64,000 bases of DNA from Ferrimonas lipolytica (GCF_012295575.1 NZ_CP051180.1:2232001-2296000), one strand, 5' to 3'. Numbered from the stretch's first letter, positions 17,256 through 27,850 are shown. Translations and numbers: made by a program. Notes: a model not told the origin generated them from the letters alone.

Positions 17256-18464
17256 CTAAATATAGTTAAACAAACTCACCGATTGGATCTGAGCAAACGA
17301 TTGGGTAACCGCATTGAGTGCCAATGACTGCTGCTCAAACTTGGTAATGGCAGCGGCATAATCCAGATCCTCGAGGGAGGATTTAGCCGTGGCGTTCACC
17401 AGTTCCATGCTCTCGTGTTGCGCTTGGAAGGTATCTAATGAGCTAAGGTAGTTACCGCTTTCAGCACGAACCACCGACGCCGCCTCTTGGGCACCATCAA
17501 AGTCAGTCAATATCTGTGCAAATTCAGCCTGAGCATTGTTGCCTTCCAATCCATTGGGGCTGCGCAACAGATCGATGGCACTTTGCACGCTGGAAAAGAC
17601 ATCGGTTGTCGGTTGATGGCTAAGGGTAACCGAGTCACCATCCTCCGGGCTGCCACTAATAGCGATTTCACGGCCAGCAATGACCATCGGTTGACTGGCG
17701 TCAAATGGCTGGGTCGGCAGCAGTACGTTACCTTGGTCATCGGTAGCGGTGACGGTGCGGACGCCGCTACCGTCGTCACCAAAGGTCAACTCAATGCCAT
17801 CAATGGCCGGCAGGCTTGGATCAATAATATCCGCTGACTCCACAAAGAAGTCACCGTTCATGGTGGCATTGGCGTAATCGGCGCTGTAATCACCACTGCC
17901 GGTGTTGGCATCCATAAACAGGGTTTGGCCACTCTCACTCACCTGTACGCTGATCCCCTCAGCAACCTGGCTGCTGCGACGGCCTTCGTCGCCAAGATAA
18001 GTGACATCGCCATTGGCGTCAGTAACAAACGGCTTCACATCGCTTTGGTAGCCAGCAAACACATAGTTACCGTTCTCATCCTGGGTATTGCCCAAGGCGA
18101 TGATGCTATTAAGCCCCTCTTCCAGATCCAGTGCCAACGCTTCACGAGCGCTGTCGTCCAAGGCACCATCGTTCGACTGCAAGATCTTGTCGCGCAGGCT
18201 CATCAACAGATCTTCATACTCACCAACGCGAGATTCCTGCTGCGATAAACGGTTATTAGCTAGGGTGATGTTGTTTTGGTATTGGCTTAAACGCTCATCC
18301 TGCTGATTGAGGTTTTCCAGAGCGATACTGGCGACCGGATCATCCGCGGTGGTGTTGATCCGCTTACCGGTTGCAAGCTGCTGCAGCGTTTCATTACTTT
18401 CAATCTGCAACCGCGTCATGCTGCTGGTATTGGAGTTATAAAACTGGCTAGTGGCTAAACGCAT
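17256..18464 (-). CDS. flgL: Flagellar hook-filament junction protein FlgL (HAP3)
   Basis: 402 residues, last gene of flgFGHIJKL. The flagellin-like N-terminus RLATSQFYNSNTSSMTRLQI and the coiled-coil LQQLATGKRINTTADDPVAS, with the conserved ADDP, are typical. The C-terminus (KFEQQSLALNAVTQSFAQIQ) is also flagellin-like. The middle part is acidic and variable. FlgL joins the hook to the filament together with FlgK. The gene follows flgK by 13 bases. Confidence 0.95.
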   Translation of the reverse strand: MRLATSQFYNSNTSSMTRLQIESNETLQQLATGKRINTTADDPVASIALENLNQQDERLSQYQNNITLANNRLSQQESRVGEYEDLLMSLRDKILQSNDGALDDSAREALALDLEEGLNSIIALGNTQDENGNYVFAGYQSDVKPFVTDANGDVTYLGDEGRRSSQVAEGISVQVSESGQTLFMDANTGSGDYSADYANATMNGDFFVESADIIDPSLPAIDGIELTFGDDGSGVRTVTATDDQGNVLLPTQPFDASQPMVIAGREIAISGSPEDGDSVTLSHQPTTDVFSSVQSAIDLLRSPNGLEGNNAQAEFAQILTDFDGAQEAASVVRAESGNYLSSLDTFQAQHESMELVNATAKSSLEDLDYAAAITKFEQQSLALNAVTQSFAQIQSVSLFNYI

Positions 18465-18477
18465 CTGCTAACTCTCC

Positions 18478-20382
18478 TTAGCTAACCGCATTAAATAGAG
18501 TATCGAAGGTTTCCTGAGCAACCGTCATCACTCGTGCTGACGCTTGATAGGCCTGTTGGTGGCGGATAAGATCCGAAGCCTCTTCATCTAGGTTGACCCC
18601 AGAATCTGATGCAACACGGTCAATCGCCTGTTGCTGCACAATCGCCGCCGACTGCGCCGAAACCCCAGCGGCATTGGCTCGACCGGCGTTGTTGGTCATC
18701 ATCGCTTGATAGACGTCGTGCAGGGTTCGGCTACCATCGCCCATCGTCTTCTGGTCGCCAATGGTCGCCATGTCTAATGCATTGCTGTTATCACCGGGGC
18801 CAAACGAGAGATCCAAGCTAAAGGTGTCGCCATCAGCACTGCTAGGGTCAACCTCAAGCAATATGCCATTGAACTCAGCATTGCCATCGGCATTGAGTGG
18901 GTAGGTGGTGCTGTTGCCAGCTTCATCGGTATGGATAAATTGACCATTGGTCATATCCAGCTCAATGGTGAAGCTCTCGCCAGTTGCCGGAAACGACGGG
19001 TCATTCCGGTCGACACTGACGAGGTTCAACGAACCATCACCACTAACGGTATCCAGCTTGTAGCCTGCTGCAGCGATAGACTCGCCCTCTTCCAGCTGCA
19101 CCTCAAGATTGCCCGCCGCACCGCGAGTCGGTTCCAGCTCCCACTTATCACCGGCTGCTGGCGTACCTTGGCCGTCGATACGGATACTGAAACCCTCTTC
19201 ACTATTGAGCTTGCCCGGGTCATTAGGGTCAACGGTAAGCGTGATGGTGTCGCCGGACTCATCGGTCATGCTGTAGTTGCTGCCATCAAACTCTAAGGTG
19301 TAGCTGTCGCCGCTAAGCTGGCTGACATCACCAATCTCAACCCCGATCTGTTTGCTGCCGGTATTGTCACCATACTGCGCTGCTCGGCCAACCATCTGTT
19401 GGCTATCGTTAATATCGGTAAACATGTTTTGACCGACGTTACCATTCAGATCAAAACCTTGCGATTGGCTCTTGTTAAAGGCATCGGCCACGCCAAGTGC
19501 CATCAAATCCAATTGCGAGCGCGCTTCTGACAAGTCGTTGTCGCGGTAATCCATCAGCGCTTGCAGCTGGCCGCCAACATCGGCGTCGGGCATCACGATA
19601 GTTTTGTCACCAGTAGTGCCGGTTAACTGCGTTTCATAATGAATGGGGTCTCCGCCGGTGACGCCGATCTGCATCGACTCTTCACCAGCCACCAGCATCA
19701 TCGAACCGCCAGCCATCACACTCTTGACGCCATTGTCTTGCGAGATAACGTTAACCTGCACGAACTCAGACAACTCATTGATAAGTCGGTCTTGCTGATC
19801 AAGCAGGGTCATGTCGTTGCCCTGCACCGTAGCTAAGGCGGTGTTGATTGAGCCAAGCTCTTCAGTAATGGCATTGATGCGATCGATGGTGCCTTCAATC
19901 TGCTCATTAATTTGAGTCACCTGCCCATCAAGTTGGCTGCTCAAAGATTGATAAGAGGCAGCCAGCTGCTCTGCTGAGGTGAGGGTGTTTTCACGAACTG
20001 CCACGTCCATTGGCATATCAACGATGTTGTTGAGATTGTCGAGCACCGTATTAAGTGAGTCTGGTACCGCCGAGCCAACGTCAGTTAGGATCTGGTCCAG
20101 CTCCGACAACTTAGAGTAGGTGGTGGCCGCTTCTGAGTAAGTCGAGCCCGACAGGGTCAGCTCTTTCTGGGCATATTCGTTATAAACACGGCTGATGTCG
20201 GACACATAGGTGCCTGAGCCAACGAAGCTACTACCATAACGCTCCGAGTCTAATGAGCGTTGCTCAACGGTTTGGCGGCTATAGCCATCGGTACCGATGT
20301 TGGCAATATTATTCGACGTTGTGTTGAGCTGCTGCTGAGCTGCCAAAATGCCACTACGGGCAATGCTCATTAAATCGGCCAT
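18478..20382 (-). CDS. flgK: Flagellar hook-associated protein FlgK (HAP1)
   Basis: 634 residues, on the long side for the family. N-terminal signature MADLMSIARSGILAAQQQLN then TTSNNIANIGTDGYSRQTV, and C-terminal EEASDLIRHQQAYQASARVM, are shared with rod/hook proteins. A large acidic insertion (about residues 330-520, Gly/Asp/Ser-rich) forms the surface-exposed domain. Exported by the flagellar type III system. Lies 14 bases upstream of flgL. Confidence 0.95.
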   Translation of the reverse strand: MADLMSIARSGILAAQQQLNTTSNNIANIGTDGYSRQTVEQRSLDSERYGSSFVGSGTYVSDISRVYNEYAQKELTLSGSTYSEAATTYSKLSELDQILTDVGSAVPDSLNTVLDNLNNIVDMPMDVAVRENTLTSAEQLAASYQSLSSQLDGQVTQINEQIEGTIDRINAITEELGSINTALATVQGNDMTLLDQQDRLINELSEFVQVNVISQDNGVKSVMAGGSMMLVAGEESMQIGVTGGDPIHYETQLTGTTGDKTIVMPDADVGGQLQALMDYRDNDLSEARSQLDLMALGVADAFNKSQSQGFDLNGNVGQNMFTDINDSQQMVGRAAQYGDNTGSKQIGVEIGDVSQLSGDSYTLEFDGSNYSMTDESGDTITLTVDPNDPGKLNSEEGFSIRIDGQGTPAAGDKWELEPTRGAAGNLEVQLEEGESIAAAGYKLDTVSGDGSLNLVSVDRNDPSFPATGESFTIELDMTNGQFIHTDEAGNSTTYPLNADGNAEFNGILLEVDPSSADGDTFSLDLSFGPGDNSNALDMATIGDQKTMGDGSRTLHDVYQAMMTNNAGRANAAGVSAQSAAIVQQQAIDRVASDSGVNLDEEASDLIRHQQAYQASARVMTVAQETFDTLFNAVS

Positions 20383-20395
20383 GACTTATACATCC

Positions 20396-21367
20396 TTATT
20401 GGTTCAAGCGCTGCTGCGTCAGCCGCTGGAACACACTTAAAATCTTGGTGGCGTAATGCGGATCGGTCGCGTAACCCGCTTGTTGTAATCCTGATGCAAA
20501 GCCCGCGGCGTCGGTTGCCTTGAGCGCTTCACTGTAACGGGGTTGCTGTAAAAACGAGACGTAATCATCAAAGCTGGCTTTGAGGTCATCATAAACACGG
20601 AATGAAGAGCGCTTCATCACCGCGACATTGTTTTCAAACTCAAGCGCATTAACTGCTGTTTTTTCACCGTCCCAACGGTTATCGGCCTTAATGTTGAAAA
20701 GATTATGAGAACTTTTGCCTTCATTGCCCGGTAAAATACTTCGACCCCAACCGGTTTCCAGCGCTGCTTGGGCAATCAACAGGTGTGGATCTTTATTAAG
20801 CTTCTTGGCGGCCTCTGCTGCGGCCGGTAACAGCGCCTGCACAAATTCATCGGGCTGGGTGAAGGTAAGTGGTTGCGTTTCAATACCGACTTCGCTGCTA
20901 AGCACACCTAACTCAACCAAACTGTTGTCTGCAGCGGCGGCGACTTCGTCGTTAGCTAGGTCATTGCCGCTTAACTCTCGACTGCCGCGGTTGTGATTGA
21001 CGGTGCGAAGCGGTGACAAGCTATGCTCGTCCAACGTTGCCGAGGCATTGACTTCTTGACCACCACCGAGTTGTAGCACCATCAATTCAGCTAAGCCAAG
21101 CGACCCCTGACTCGACAGCTGTGAGGTCATCTGCTGATCGTGCATCTGCTCATAGAACTGGGTGTTCTGCGAGTTAAATGGGCTATCTTCGTCTTTAAAG
21201 GCAACATTCGCTTCACGCATGCTTTTAAGCATCATGTTAAGAAAGATCCCTTCAAACTGCTGCGCTACTTTACGGAGGCTGGCGTCTGGATCTTGCTGCG
21301 CTTGTTGGCGCAGCTCATCCAGCGAGGCGAGATCAAAGTAATGACTGCTTTGATTAATCTCGTCCAT
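20396..21367 (-). CDS. flgJ: Flagellar rod-cap and muramidase FlgJ
   Basis: 323 residues in two domains. Residues 1-100 are the rod-capping domain (KVAQQFEGIFLNMMLKSMRE). Residues about 165-320 are the peptidoglycan hydrolase domain, with the catalytic Glu in AQAALETGWGRSILPGNEG. It digests the wall so the rod can pass. The start overlaps the flgI stop by one base. Confidence 0.95.
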   Translation of the reverse strand: MDEINQSSHYFDLASLDELRQQAQQDPDASLRKVAQQFEGIFLNMMLKSMREANVAFKDEDSPFNSQNTQFYEQMHDQQMTSQLSSQGSLGLAELMVLQLGGGQEVNASATLDEHSLSPLRTVNHNRGSRELSGNDLANDEVAAAADNSLVELGVLSSEVGIETQPLTFTQPDEFVQALLPAAAEAAKKLNKDPHLLIAQAALETGWGRSILPGNEGKSSHNLFNIKADNRWDGEKTAVNALEFENNVAVMKRSSFRVYDDLKASFDDYVSFLQQPRYSEALKATDAAGFASGLQQAGYATDPHYATKILSVFQRLTQQRLNQ

Positions 21368-22467
21368 CAGATAATAACCAGTTCACCGCGCAAGGCACCG
21401 GACTGCTTAAGTGCCTCTAGAATCGCCATCAAATCCGACGGTGCTGCGCCCACTTCATTGACTGCCCGCACGAGCTCATCCAAGGTGGTGCCGGTTTCAA
21501 ACTTAAACATCCGAGAGTTGTCTTCCTCAACACCCAGTTGAGTATTTGGTACCACCACGGTTTGGCCATTACCAAATGGGTTCGGTTGCGAGATCCCTTG
21601 GCTTTCTGAAATCGTTACCGTTAAGCCACCGTGGGTGATGGCCGTTGGCATCAAGCGCACATCTCGACCAACCACAATGGTGCCGGTACGGCTATTCACA
21701 ATTACCTTGGCGGCTTCATCGGCCATATCAACATGCAGATTCTCAAGTACCGCTAGGTAAGCCACACGCTGGGAGGGATCCCGTGGCGCCGATACCTGAA
21801 TCGAGGTGGCATCTAAGGCGCGAGCAACATTGGAACCCAACAGGCCGTTAACCGCATCAACAACGTGTTTGGCGGTGGAAAAGTCAGGACGATGTAAATT
21901 GAAAGTGAGGTAGTCGCCATTACCAAATGGGCTTGGTACCGCGCGTTCAACAATGGCACCAGATGGGATCCGCCCTACCGTTGGGGTGTTCTGCATTACG
22001 CTGGAGCCATCGGCACCTTCCGCCGAAAAACCAGAGACGATCAATGAACCTTGAGCGATGGCGTAAACGTTACCATCGGCTCCTTTCAAGAAGGTTTGCA
22101 GTAAGGTGCCACCACGGAGGCTTTTAGCGCTGCCAACCGACGAAATAGTGATGTCAATCTGCTGGCCGGGCTTGGTAAACGGCGGCAAGGTCGCGTGTAC
22201 CGCAACCGCGGCAACGTTCTTCATTTTAGGGGTTGAGCTGGCCGGCAGGTTGATGCCGAAATTGGACAACATGGTGGCGAAGCTTTGCTGGGTATAACTG
22301 GTTTGCTCACCAGTGCCAGGCAAACCGACCACCAAACCATAGCCGAGCAATTGGTTGTCGCGCACCCCTTGCAAGTCGGTCACGTCTTTCAAGCGCATCG
22401 CATCAGCAGCTGTACTAAACAGCAGCGATGGCAAGATGATAGACAGGGTAAATAGAGCTTTTAACAT
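21367..22467 (-). CDS. flgI: Flagellar P-ring protein FlgI
   Basis: 366 residues from the ATG at 22467, which has AAGGAG 9 bases upstream; an in-frame TTG two codons earlier is not favoured. A signal peptide ([20 protein letters not shown]) is followed by the family start [20 protein letters not shown]. Forms the periplasmic P ring around the rod. Directly downstream of flgH. Confidence 0.95.
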   Translation of the reverse strand: MLKALFTLSIILPSLLFSTAADAMRLKDVTDLQGVRDNQLLGYGLVVGLPGTGEQTSYTQQSFATMLSNFGINLPASSTPKMKNVAAVAVHATLPPFTKPGQQIDITISSVGSAKSLRGGTLLQTFLKGADGNVYAIAQGSLIVSGFSAEGADGSSVMQNTPTVGRIPSGAIVERAVPSPFGNGDYLTFNLHRPDFSTAKHVVDAVNGLLGSNVARALDATSIQVSAPRDPSQRVAYLAVLENLHVDMADEAAKVIVNSRTGTIVVGRDVRLMPTAITHGGLTVTISESQGISQPNPFGNGQTVVVPNTQLGVEEDNSRMFKFETGTTLDELVRAVNEVGAAPSDLMAILEALKQSGALRGELVII

Positions 22468-22480
22468 AACCAATATCTCC

Positions 22481-23173
22481 TTAGAACGGCCATAGCGGGC
22501 CGGAGAAGAACTGCGTCAACCAACCTGTTTTTTGTGAATCGGCAAAGGTGCCTGTACCACTGTATTGAATGCGCGCATTGGCAACACGATGGCTATCGAT
22601 GGTGTTATCTGGGTTGATGTCACGCGGGCGGATAATACCGGTGATACGAATAAACTCTTCGCCATCGTTGATGGTTAGCCACTTCTCTCCGCGGATCACC
22701 AAATTGCCATTGCTAAGTAATTGCATCACGTTAACCGAAATGGAGCCTTCAAGACTGTTGGACTGATCGGCATCGGCCTCTCGTGACACCTCATGGCCTT
22801 GATCGTAACCAAAGTCGAGGGTATTGCCGTTAATGGTTACCGCACTACCACCTGCGGTGATGGGCGCCAAAGCACCAGTGCTGTCGCTGCTCAGTTCATT
22901 ACTGGCTGACTTCTTCGCTTTAGTTTCCTCTTCCAGCAACACGGTAATGATGTCGCCAACGCGGTGCGCCTTGATATCAGAGTAAAGTTCACCGCGGTTG
23001 CCACTGTTATAGAGTGAACCCGTTGCCACCACTTGATCCGTTGGCACGTCAGGATAAACCGGCGCATAAAACGGATCGTCCGGCATCGGTGCATTAGGGT
23101 GGGCACAGCCACCTAATTGAAATGCTGCCAACGCCAATATTGTTAGCCGAAGAGTTAGCCCTAAACGCACCAT
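22481..23173 (-). CDS. flgH: Flagellar L-ring lipoprotein FlgH
   Basis: 230 residues from the ATG at 23173, 13 bases after the flgG stop; a longer frame inside flgG is a shadow. Signal peptide with lipobox QLGG-C. Core motifs [20 protein letters not shown] and [20 protein letters not shown] match FlgH. Forms the L ring in the outer membrane. Confidence 0.95.
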   Translation of the reverse strand: MVRLGLTLRLTILALAAFQLGGCAHPNAPMPDDPFYAPVYPDVPTDQVVATGSLYNSGNRGELYSDIKAHRVGDIITVLLEEETKAKKSASNELSSDSTGALAPITAGGSAVTINGNTLDFGYDQGHEVSREADADQSNSLEGSISVNVMQLLSNGNLVIRGEKWLTINDGEEFIRITGIIRPRDINPDNTIDSHRVANARIQYSGTGTFADSQKTGWLTQFFSGPLWPF

Positions 23174-23186
23174 CTTAATCGCCCTA

Positions 23187-23975
23187 TTACAACTGCTGGT
23201 TAAGGTTGGATAACATCTCATCCACGGTTGAGATCACCTTGGAGTTCATCTCATACACCCGCTGACTTTCGATCATATTCACCAGCTCTTCAGTTACGTT
23301 TACGTTAGAGCTTTCGAGCGCCCCCTGAAGAATTGAGCCCATACCATCGAGACCTGGAGTACCGATAACCGCATCACCGGATGCACCAGTTTGCAAGTAG
23401 AGGTTCTGGCCAATGGGCTCTAGACCGGTTGGGTTGATAAAGTTGGCGATCTCAATTTGACCGACTACCTGATTTTCGGTTTCGCCGTTAAGACGTACCG
23501 ACACCTCGCCATCAGTCGATACGGTAATGCTCTGGGCGTTATCTGGTACCGCAATGCCGGGATCAAGCAGATAACCCGAGCCTGGAGTAACTAGCTGGCC
23601 CTCTTCATCCAATGCAAATTGGCCGTTACGGGTGTAACCGATGTTGCCATCGGGCAGTTGAATTTGAAAAAAGCCGGCGCCGTCCACCATCATATCGAGG
23701 CTGTTGTCGGTCGATTGCACCGTACCTTGGGTGAACACCCTTTGGGTCGCGGTTACCTTGGTACCAGCACCTAGAGTCAAGCCCGCTGGCATCTTGGTTT
23801 CTTGCGAGCTAATGCCGCCTGCTTGGTTAACGGTTTGGTAGAGCAGATCTTCAAATACTGCCCGACTCTTCTTAAAGCCAACCGTACTGGCGTTTGCCAA
23901 GTTATTGGAGATGTTAGCGATGTCAGTTTGCTGCGCATCCAATCCGGTTTTACTAATCCATAGTGCCGAGTGCAT
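23187..23975 (-). CDS. flgG: Flagellar distal-rod protein FlgG
   Basis: 262 residues, the exact usual length. N-terminal LWISKTGLDAQQTDIANISN then NLANASTVGFKKSRAVFEDL, and C-terminal ESSNVNVTEELVNMIESQRV, are the rod-protein terminal motifs. Forms the distal rod. Confidence 0.96.
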   Translation of the reverse strand: MHSALWISKTGLDAQQTDIANISNNLANASTVGFKKSRAVFEDLLYQTVNQAGGISSQETKMPAGLTLGAGTKVTATQRVFTQGTVQSTDNSLDMMVDGAGFFQIQLPDGNIGYTRNGQFALDEEGQLVTPGSGYLLDPGIAVPDNAQSITVSTDGEVSVRLNGETENQVVGQIEIANFINPTGLEPIGQNLYLQTGASGDAVIGTPGLDGMGSILQGALESSNVNVTEELVNMIESQRVYEMNSKVISTVDEMLSNLNQQL

Positions 23976-23987
23976 AGTCTAAATTCC

Positions 23988-24728
23988 TTATACGTCCATC
24001 ATCCGAGAACCCGCTTGGTCGTTCTCTTCGGCTGTTTTCATCAGTTTGATTTGCATATCGAACTGGCGTTGTGCGGCCAACATGCCAACCATCTCTTCAA
24101 CGGGATTGACGTTACTGCCTTCCAATGTGCCTGACTGTAATTGTACGGTGATGTCGGTGGGGTAATTGTCGTTATCTAGGTCGCGAAACAGGCCATCTTC
24201 ACCCTTAGTTAAGTTAGCCACCTCTGGGTTGCTCAGGCGAAGCTGGCCAACCTCTTCAAAGCCATCTGCAGGAGCGCCCTGAGGGCGAACGGTCACCATG
24301 CCATCGACTGCAATCTCAACTTTTTCAATCGGCAGTGGCGCGAAAATAGGGCCAGCTTCACCCAGAACTGGGCGGCCTTGGTTGTTAAGCAGCATGCCCG
24401 TTTCATCGAAACGCAAAGCACCAGCGCGGGTAAGCCCTTCGCCACCGTTACCGTCTTGTACTACCAACCAACCTTGTCCCTTAATCGCCACATCCATTGC
24501 CCGACCGGTAGTCTTTAAGGCGCCGGAATCAAAGTTTGATGCTGGCCGCTCTTCCATCGCAAACACTCGAGTCGGTAGACCTTCGCCGTATGCTTGCATA
24601 CTGCGGGCTTGGTGCATGTCTGCCTTAAAGGCATCACTCTTGGCGTTGGCCAAGTTATTGGCATGAACGCCGAGGGCATTCATGTTTTGCGTTGCACCAC
24701 TAGCCGCAAGGTATAAGAAGTTATCCAC
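23988..24728 (-). CDS. flgF: Flagellar proximal-rod protein FlgF
   Basis: 246 residues from a GTG start. N-terminal DNFLYLAASGATQNMNALGV then HANNLANAKSDAFKAD, and C-terminal GSNVNPVEEMVGMLAAQRQF, fit FlgF. First gene of flgFGHIJKL; a sigma54-type promoter lies about 40 bases upstream (24766-24781). Confidence 0.95.
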   Translation of the reverse strand: MDNFLYLAASGATQNMNALGVHANNLANAKSDAFKADMHQARSMQAYGEGLPTRVFAMEERPASNFDSGALKTTGRAMDVAIKGQGWLVVQDGNGGEGLTRAGALRFDETGMLLNNQGRPVLGEAGPIFAPLPIEKVEIAVDGMVTVRPQGAPADGFEEVGQLRLSNPEVANLTKGEDGLFRDLDNDNYPTDITVQLQSGTLEGSNVNPVEEMVGMLAAQRQFDMQIKLMKTAEENDQAGSRMMDV

Positions 24729-24765
24729 CGTTAGTTTCCATCTAAATAGCGATTAACATATTGAG

Positions 24766-24781
24766 AGCAAAACTTATGCCA
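24766..24781 (-). promoter_or_regulatory. Sigma54-type promoter for flgF operon
   Basis: Minus-strand TGGCATAAGTTTTGCT: GG and GC separated by exactly 10 bases, with TTGC at -12. Between the flgE terminator and flgF. Confidence 0.75.
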
Positions 24782-24852
24782 ATAAAAGAGACTGGTTTTT
24801 GGCGGTTTTGGCGAAAAAGCGCCGCAATAGCGAGTAATGGGGAGGAAACAAA

Positions 24853-24879
24853 TTGCCGCCCAACGATTGTGGGCGGCAA
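24853..24879 (-). terminator. Hairpin after flgE
   Basis: Stem TTGCCGCCCA / TGGGCGGCAA with 7-base loop, followed on the minus strand by TTTGTTT. Separates the flgBCDE and flgF-L transcripts. Confidence 0.78.
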
Positions 24880-24906
24880 CTAAAGTGGAAGGTGAGGCTA
24901 CAGCGA

Positions 24907-26295
24907 TTAGCGGATCTGCAAGATATTATCTGACAGCTGGTTCGATACGTCCAACGCGCGCGAGTTAGCCTCAAAGTTACGCTGAGCAGCAATCAAATCA
25001 ACCAGCTCACTGGTTAAGTCAACGTTAGACTGCTCCAATGCAGCACTTTGAATCGAGCCAAATGAGCCGACACTCGGCTCACCTACAAGTGCTTCGCCAG
25101 AAGCTTGACTCGCTTGCCATGAGGTATTCCCTACCTGAGTTAGGCCCTGCTCATTAGAGAAGCGTGCTAAGGCAACTTTACCCAGAGCTTGGGTGGTGCC
25201 ATTGGAGTATGTGGCATTAATCAAACCATCATCAGATACTTCCACGTTGGTCAAGCGACCCACGGTAGAACCATCTTGCGACAGCGAGGTTACCTCAAAT
25301 ACCGAGGCATATTGGGTTGGATCATCGAAGTTCAGGTTCAATGTTTGAGTGCCATCGGCACCGGCGTCGATAACCCCTGCACCAGTTTGACCAAGCGCTT
25401 CAGTTTGCAGGTTGGCCGGGCTAGTACCGGTAAAGCTACCCAAGTCATCAAAGGTGATAACGAAACCAGTTTGGCCACTGGCAGTGGCTACTGCGCTGTT
25501 GGTTTGGTCAGCAACGCCATCACCATCGGTATCTTCACCGTAAGAGCCTGATACTGGGCCTGGTGGAGTACCACTGTGGTCGTACATATCCACCGGTTCA
25601 TTATCAACGGTGGTAAAACCAACCCATTGGTTGTTGTTATTCAGCGCCGCGCCAGTTGGTTTAATAAAGTATGTGGTCTGAATGTGCGACTCACCCAACG
25701 AGTCGTAAATGGTTACCGAGGTAGAGGAGTTGTAGGTGCTTGGATCTTCTGGATCAAACAAGGCTGGGTCAAGCTCATCCGCCGCCGCCGGTAGGTTCAT
25801 CGACAAACTAACTTCAGTTGTGGCCTCCGGCTGACCAGCGACCTGTGGCAACTGTACCGGTGCGCTGGTGGACAACGACACTGACTGTGCCGTGCCGTCG
25901 GCATTTACTGGCAGCGCCATTAGGTAGTTACCCTGTGAGTCCACCATAAAGTTATCGTCATTAAGCTTAAAGGCACCGGCACGGGTATAGGAGTAATCTT
26001 GACTGCCTAGCTCGCTGCTAGTAACAAAAAAACCACTGCCGTTAATGGCCAGATCCAAGGCGTTATCAGTAAAGCTCATTGAACCTTGGTGAAACTGCTG
26101 CGCAATCGACGCGGTTGCGACACCGCTGCCTACGTTAGTAGACGCGTTACTGAACAATGAGTTGCTGTATACGTCAGAAAACTCGGCCCGCGATTCTTTA
26201 AAGCCGATGGTGTTTACGTTGGCGATATTATTCGATGTGGTACTAAGATCTTTTTGGGCAGCATTGAGGCCGCTAAGTGATACGTTAAAAGACAT
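24907..26295 (-). CDS. flgE: Flagellar hook protein FlgE
   Basis: 462 residues from the ATG at 26295 (AAGGAAGG just upstream); the 18 extra upstream codons are shadow sequence overlapping flgD. N-terminus SFNVSLSGLNAAQKDLSTTS then NNIANVNTIGFKESRAEFSD; C-terminus SNVDLTSELVDLIAAQRNFE. The variable central domain (about 170-350) forms the outer hook surface. It is the last gene of flgBCDE. Confidence 0.95.
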   Translation of the reverse strand: MSFNVSLSGLNAAQKDLSTTSNNIANVNTIGFKESRAEFSDVYSNSLFSNASTNVGSGVATASIAQQFHQGSMSFTDNALDLAINGSGFFVTSSELGSQDYSYTRAGAFKLNDDNFMVDSQGNYLMALPVNADGTAQSVSLSTSAPVQLPQVAGQPEATTEVSLSMNLPAAADELDPALFDPEDPSTYNSSTSVTIYDSLGESHIQTTYFIKPTGAALNNNNQWVGFTTVDNEPVDMYDHSGTPPGPVSGSYGEDTDGDGVADQTNSAVATASGQTGFVITFDDLGSFTGTSPANLQTEALGQTGAGVIDAGADGTQTLNLNFDDPTQYASVFEVTSLSQDGSTVGRLTNVEVSDDGLINATYSNGTTQALGKVALARFSNEQGLTQVGNTSWQASQASGEALVGEPSVGSFGSIQSAALEQSNVDLTSELVDLIAAQRNFEANSRALDVSNQLSDNILQIR

Positions 26296-26305
26296 TTTTC
26301 CTTCC

Positions 26306-26992
26306 TTATCCTTCGGATACCGCCAGAACCTCAGACAATGAGATTCCACCTAAACCTTTGAGGTTCAACACTGTTGGGTTACTTACGCCACCAAGGGTGA
26401 CACTTGATACATGAGCGTATGCGTACGTTGGTATCGATTCTGAACTGCCGCCGGTCATGCCGGTGCTTTCATAAGTGTATTCGCCGGCGGGCAGGCGTTC
26501 GCCGTCTTCATCGGTACCATCCCAGGTGAAATCAACGTTGCCGGTTTCGCCTTCAGTGATAGGGATGGTTTTGACGATTTGACCGGAATCATCCAGTACG
26601 TTGACACTGATTCCGGTGCCGTCATCTGGAACACTGACCACCCCAGAAATACTGCCGGTTTCATCCAAGAACGTTTGGCTAGATGGGATCAGTACTTTTT
26701 GCCCCACCAGTCCTGACGCTTCCAACGCCTGACTGCTTGCCAATGAAGCGTTCATATCATCGATACTCTCGTTCAGCGCTTCGATGCCATCAACGGTAGC
26801 AAATGACGACATCTGCGAGATCATCTCGTCGTTGTCGGTCGGTTCAAATGGGTCTTGGTTAGCCAGCTGCTGTGACAACAACATAAAGAAATCTTCCTGG
26901 CTTAACATGCCATCGTCGGTCTCTTCGACAACAGTCTCATCGCCCCAGTAGATAGAGTTAGTTGAAACGCCGGTTGAGCTAATATCTGACAT
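26306..26992 (-). CDS. flgD: Flagellar hook-cap (hook assembly) protein FlgD
   Basis: 228 residues. The N-terminal LSQEDFFMLLSQQLANQDPF with EPTDNDEMISQMSSFATVDG is the FlgD signature. The C-terminal half contains the FlgD Ig-like/Tudor region (FTWDGTDEDGERLPAGEYTY). It caps the growing hook and leaves it when finished. Ends 10 bases before flgE. Confidence 0.95.
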   Translation of the reverse strand: MSDISSTGVSTNSIYWGDETVVEETDDGMLSQEDFFMLLSQQLANQDPFEPTDNDEMISQMSSFATVDGIEALNESIDDMNASLASSQALEASGLVGQKVLIPSSQTFLDETGSISGVVSVPDDGTGISVNVLDDSGQIVKTIPITEGETGNVDFTWDGTDEDGERLPAGEYTYESTGMTGGSSESIPTYAYAHVSSVTLGGVSNPTVLNLKGLGGISLSEVLAVSEG

Positions 26993-27002
26993 TGATTACT
27001 CC

Positions 27003-27419
27003 TTACCCATTGCCCAGCTGAAGCGTGGCCTTGGCTAAATCCTTAGCGGCAGTGGCAACTTGAATGTTGGCTTGATAACTCCGAGAGGCGGAGATCATAT
27101 TGGCCATCTCTTCCACCACATTGACGTTCGGCTTGTAGATGTAGCCGTCTTGATCTGCCAATGGATGATTCGGATTAAACTCACGTACCAGCGGGTCGTC
27201 GCTTTCAACGATCCCAGCAATCTTGACCGGGCTGGCAGTTTGATCCGCGGTTGCTTGGCTCATTGCCGCTTCAAAAATCGGTTGGCGGGCACGGTAGGTG
27301 GTATCCGCACTGGAGGAAACGGCATTGGCGTTGGCGATGTTAGACGCGGTCGTGTTCAGGCGTACCGTCTGGGCACTCATGCCGCTACCGGCCACATCAA
27401 AGATATTAAATAGGCTCAT
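27003..27419 (-). CDS. flgC: Flagellar proximal-rod protein FlgC
   Basis: 138 residues. LFNIFDVAGSGMSAQTVRLN then TTASNIANANAVSSSADTTY, and C-terminal KPNVNVVEEMANMISASRSY, are FlgC motifs. Follows flgB by 2 bases. Confidence 0.95.
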   Translation of the reverse strand: MSLFNIFDVAGSGMSAQTVRLNTTASNIANANAVSSSADTTYRARQPIFEAAMSQATADQTASPVKIAGIVESDDPLVREFNPNHPLADQDGYIYKPNVNVVEEMANMISASRSYQANIQVATAAKDLAKATLQLGNG

Positions 27420-27421
27420 GA

Positions 27422-27817
27422 TTACTCTCCACGCAACGCTTTTTTCATGCCGCTAAACTTACTGCCAAGAAACTCTAAGCTGGCTTGATATTCCAGTGAG
27501 TTTTGCATAAAGGCATTTCGCTCTTGTTGCAGATCAACGGTGTTGCCGTCGCCTGTGTCTGGTTGCAACGGCACCCGATAAAGCAGCTCGTCTTGCGCAT
27601 CAACTTGATGGGAGATGTGATTTTCATGGCTGCGAGTCATCTGCATTGACTGGCCGTGTTTGGCACTATTAAGCGCCGCTTCGAAATCCAGTTCTTGCGC
27701 CTTATAGCCTGGGGTATCAGCATTAGCGATGTTGCCTGACAACACTTCAGCCCGTTGCGCACGTACGCCTAACGTATGCTGGTGAATGCCAAGTGCGTTA
27801 TCAAAAGAAATGCCCAT
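27422..27817 (-). CDS. flgB: Flagellar proximal-rod protein FlgB
   Basis: 131 residues from the ATG at 27817, preceded by a strong AGGAGG 6 bases upstream; the longer frame would run through the sigma54 promoter. [20 protein letters not shown] then [20 protein letters not shown] and the C-terminal [20 protein letters not shown] are typical. First gene of flgBCDE. Confidence 0.95.
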   Translation of the reverse strand: MGISFDNALGIHQHTLGVRAQRAEVLSGNIANADTPGYKAQELDFEAALNSAKHGQSMQMTRSHENHISHQVDAQDELLYRVPLQPDTGDGNTVDLQQERNAFMQNSLEYQASLEFLGSKFSGMKKALRGE

Positions 27818-27850
27818 CCGTTGCCTCCTATGAATCGTTATTCCATAAAA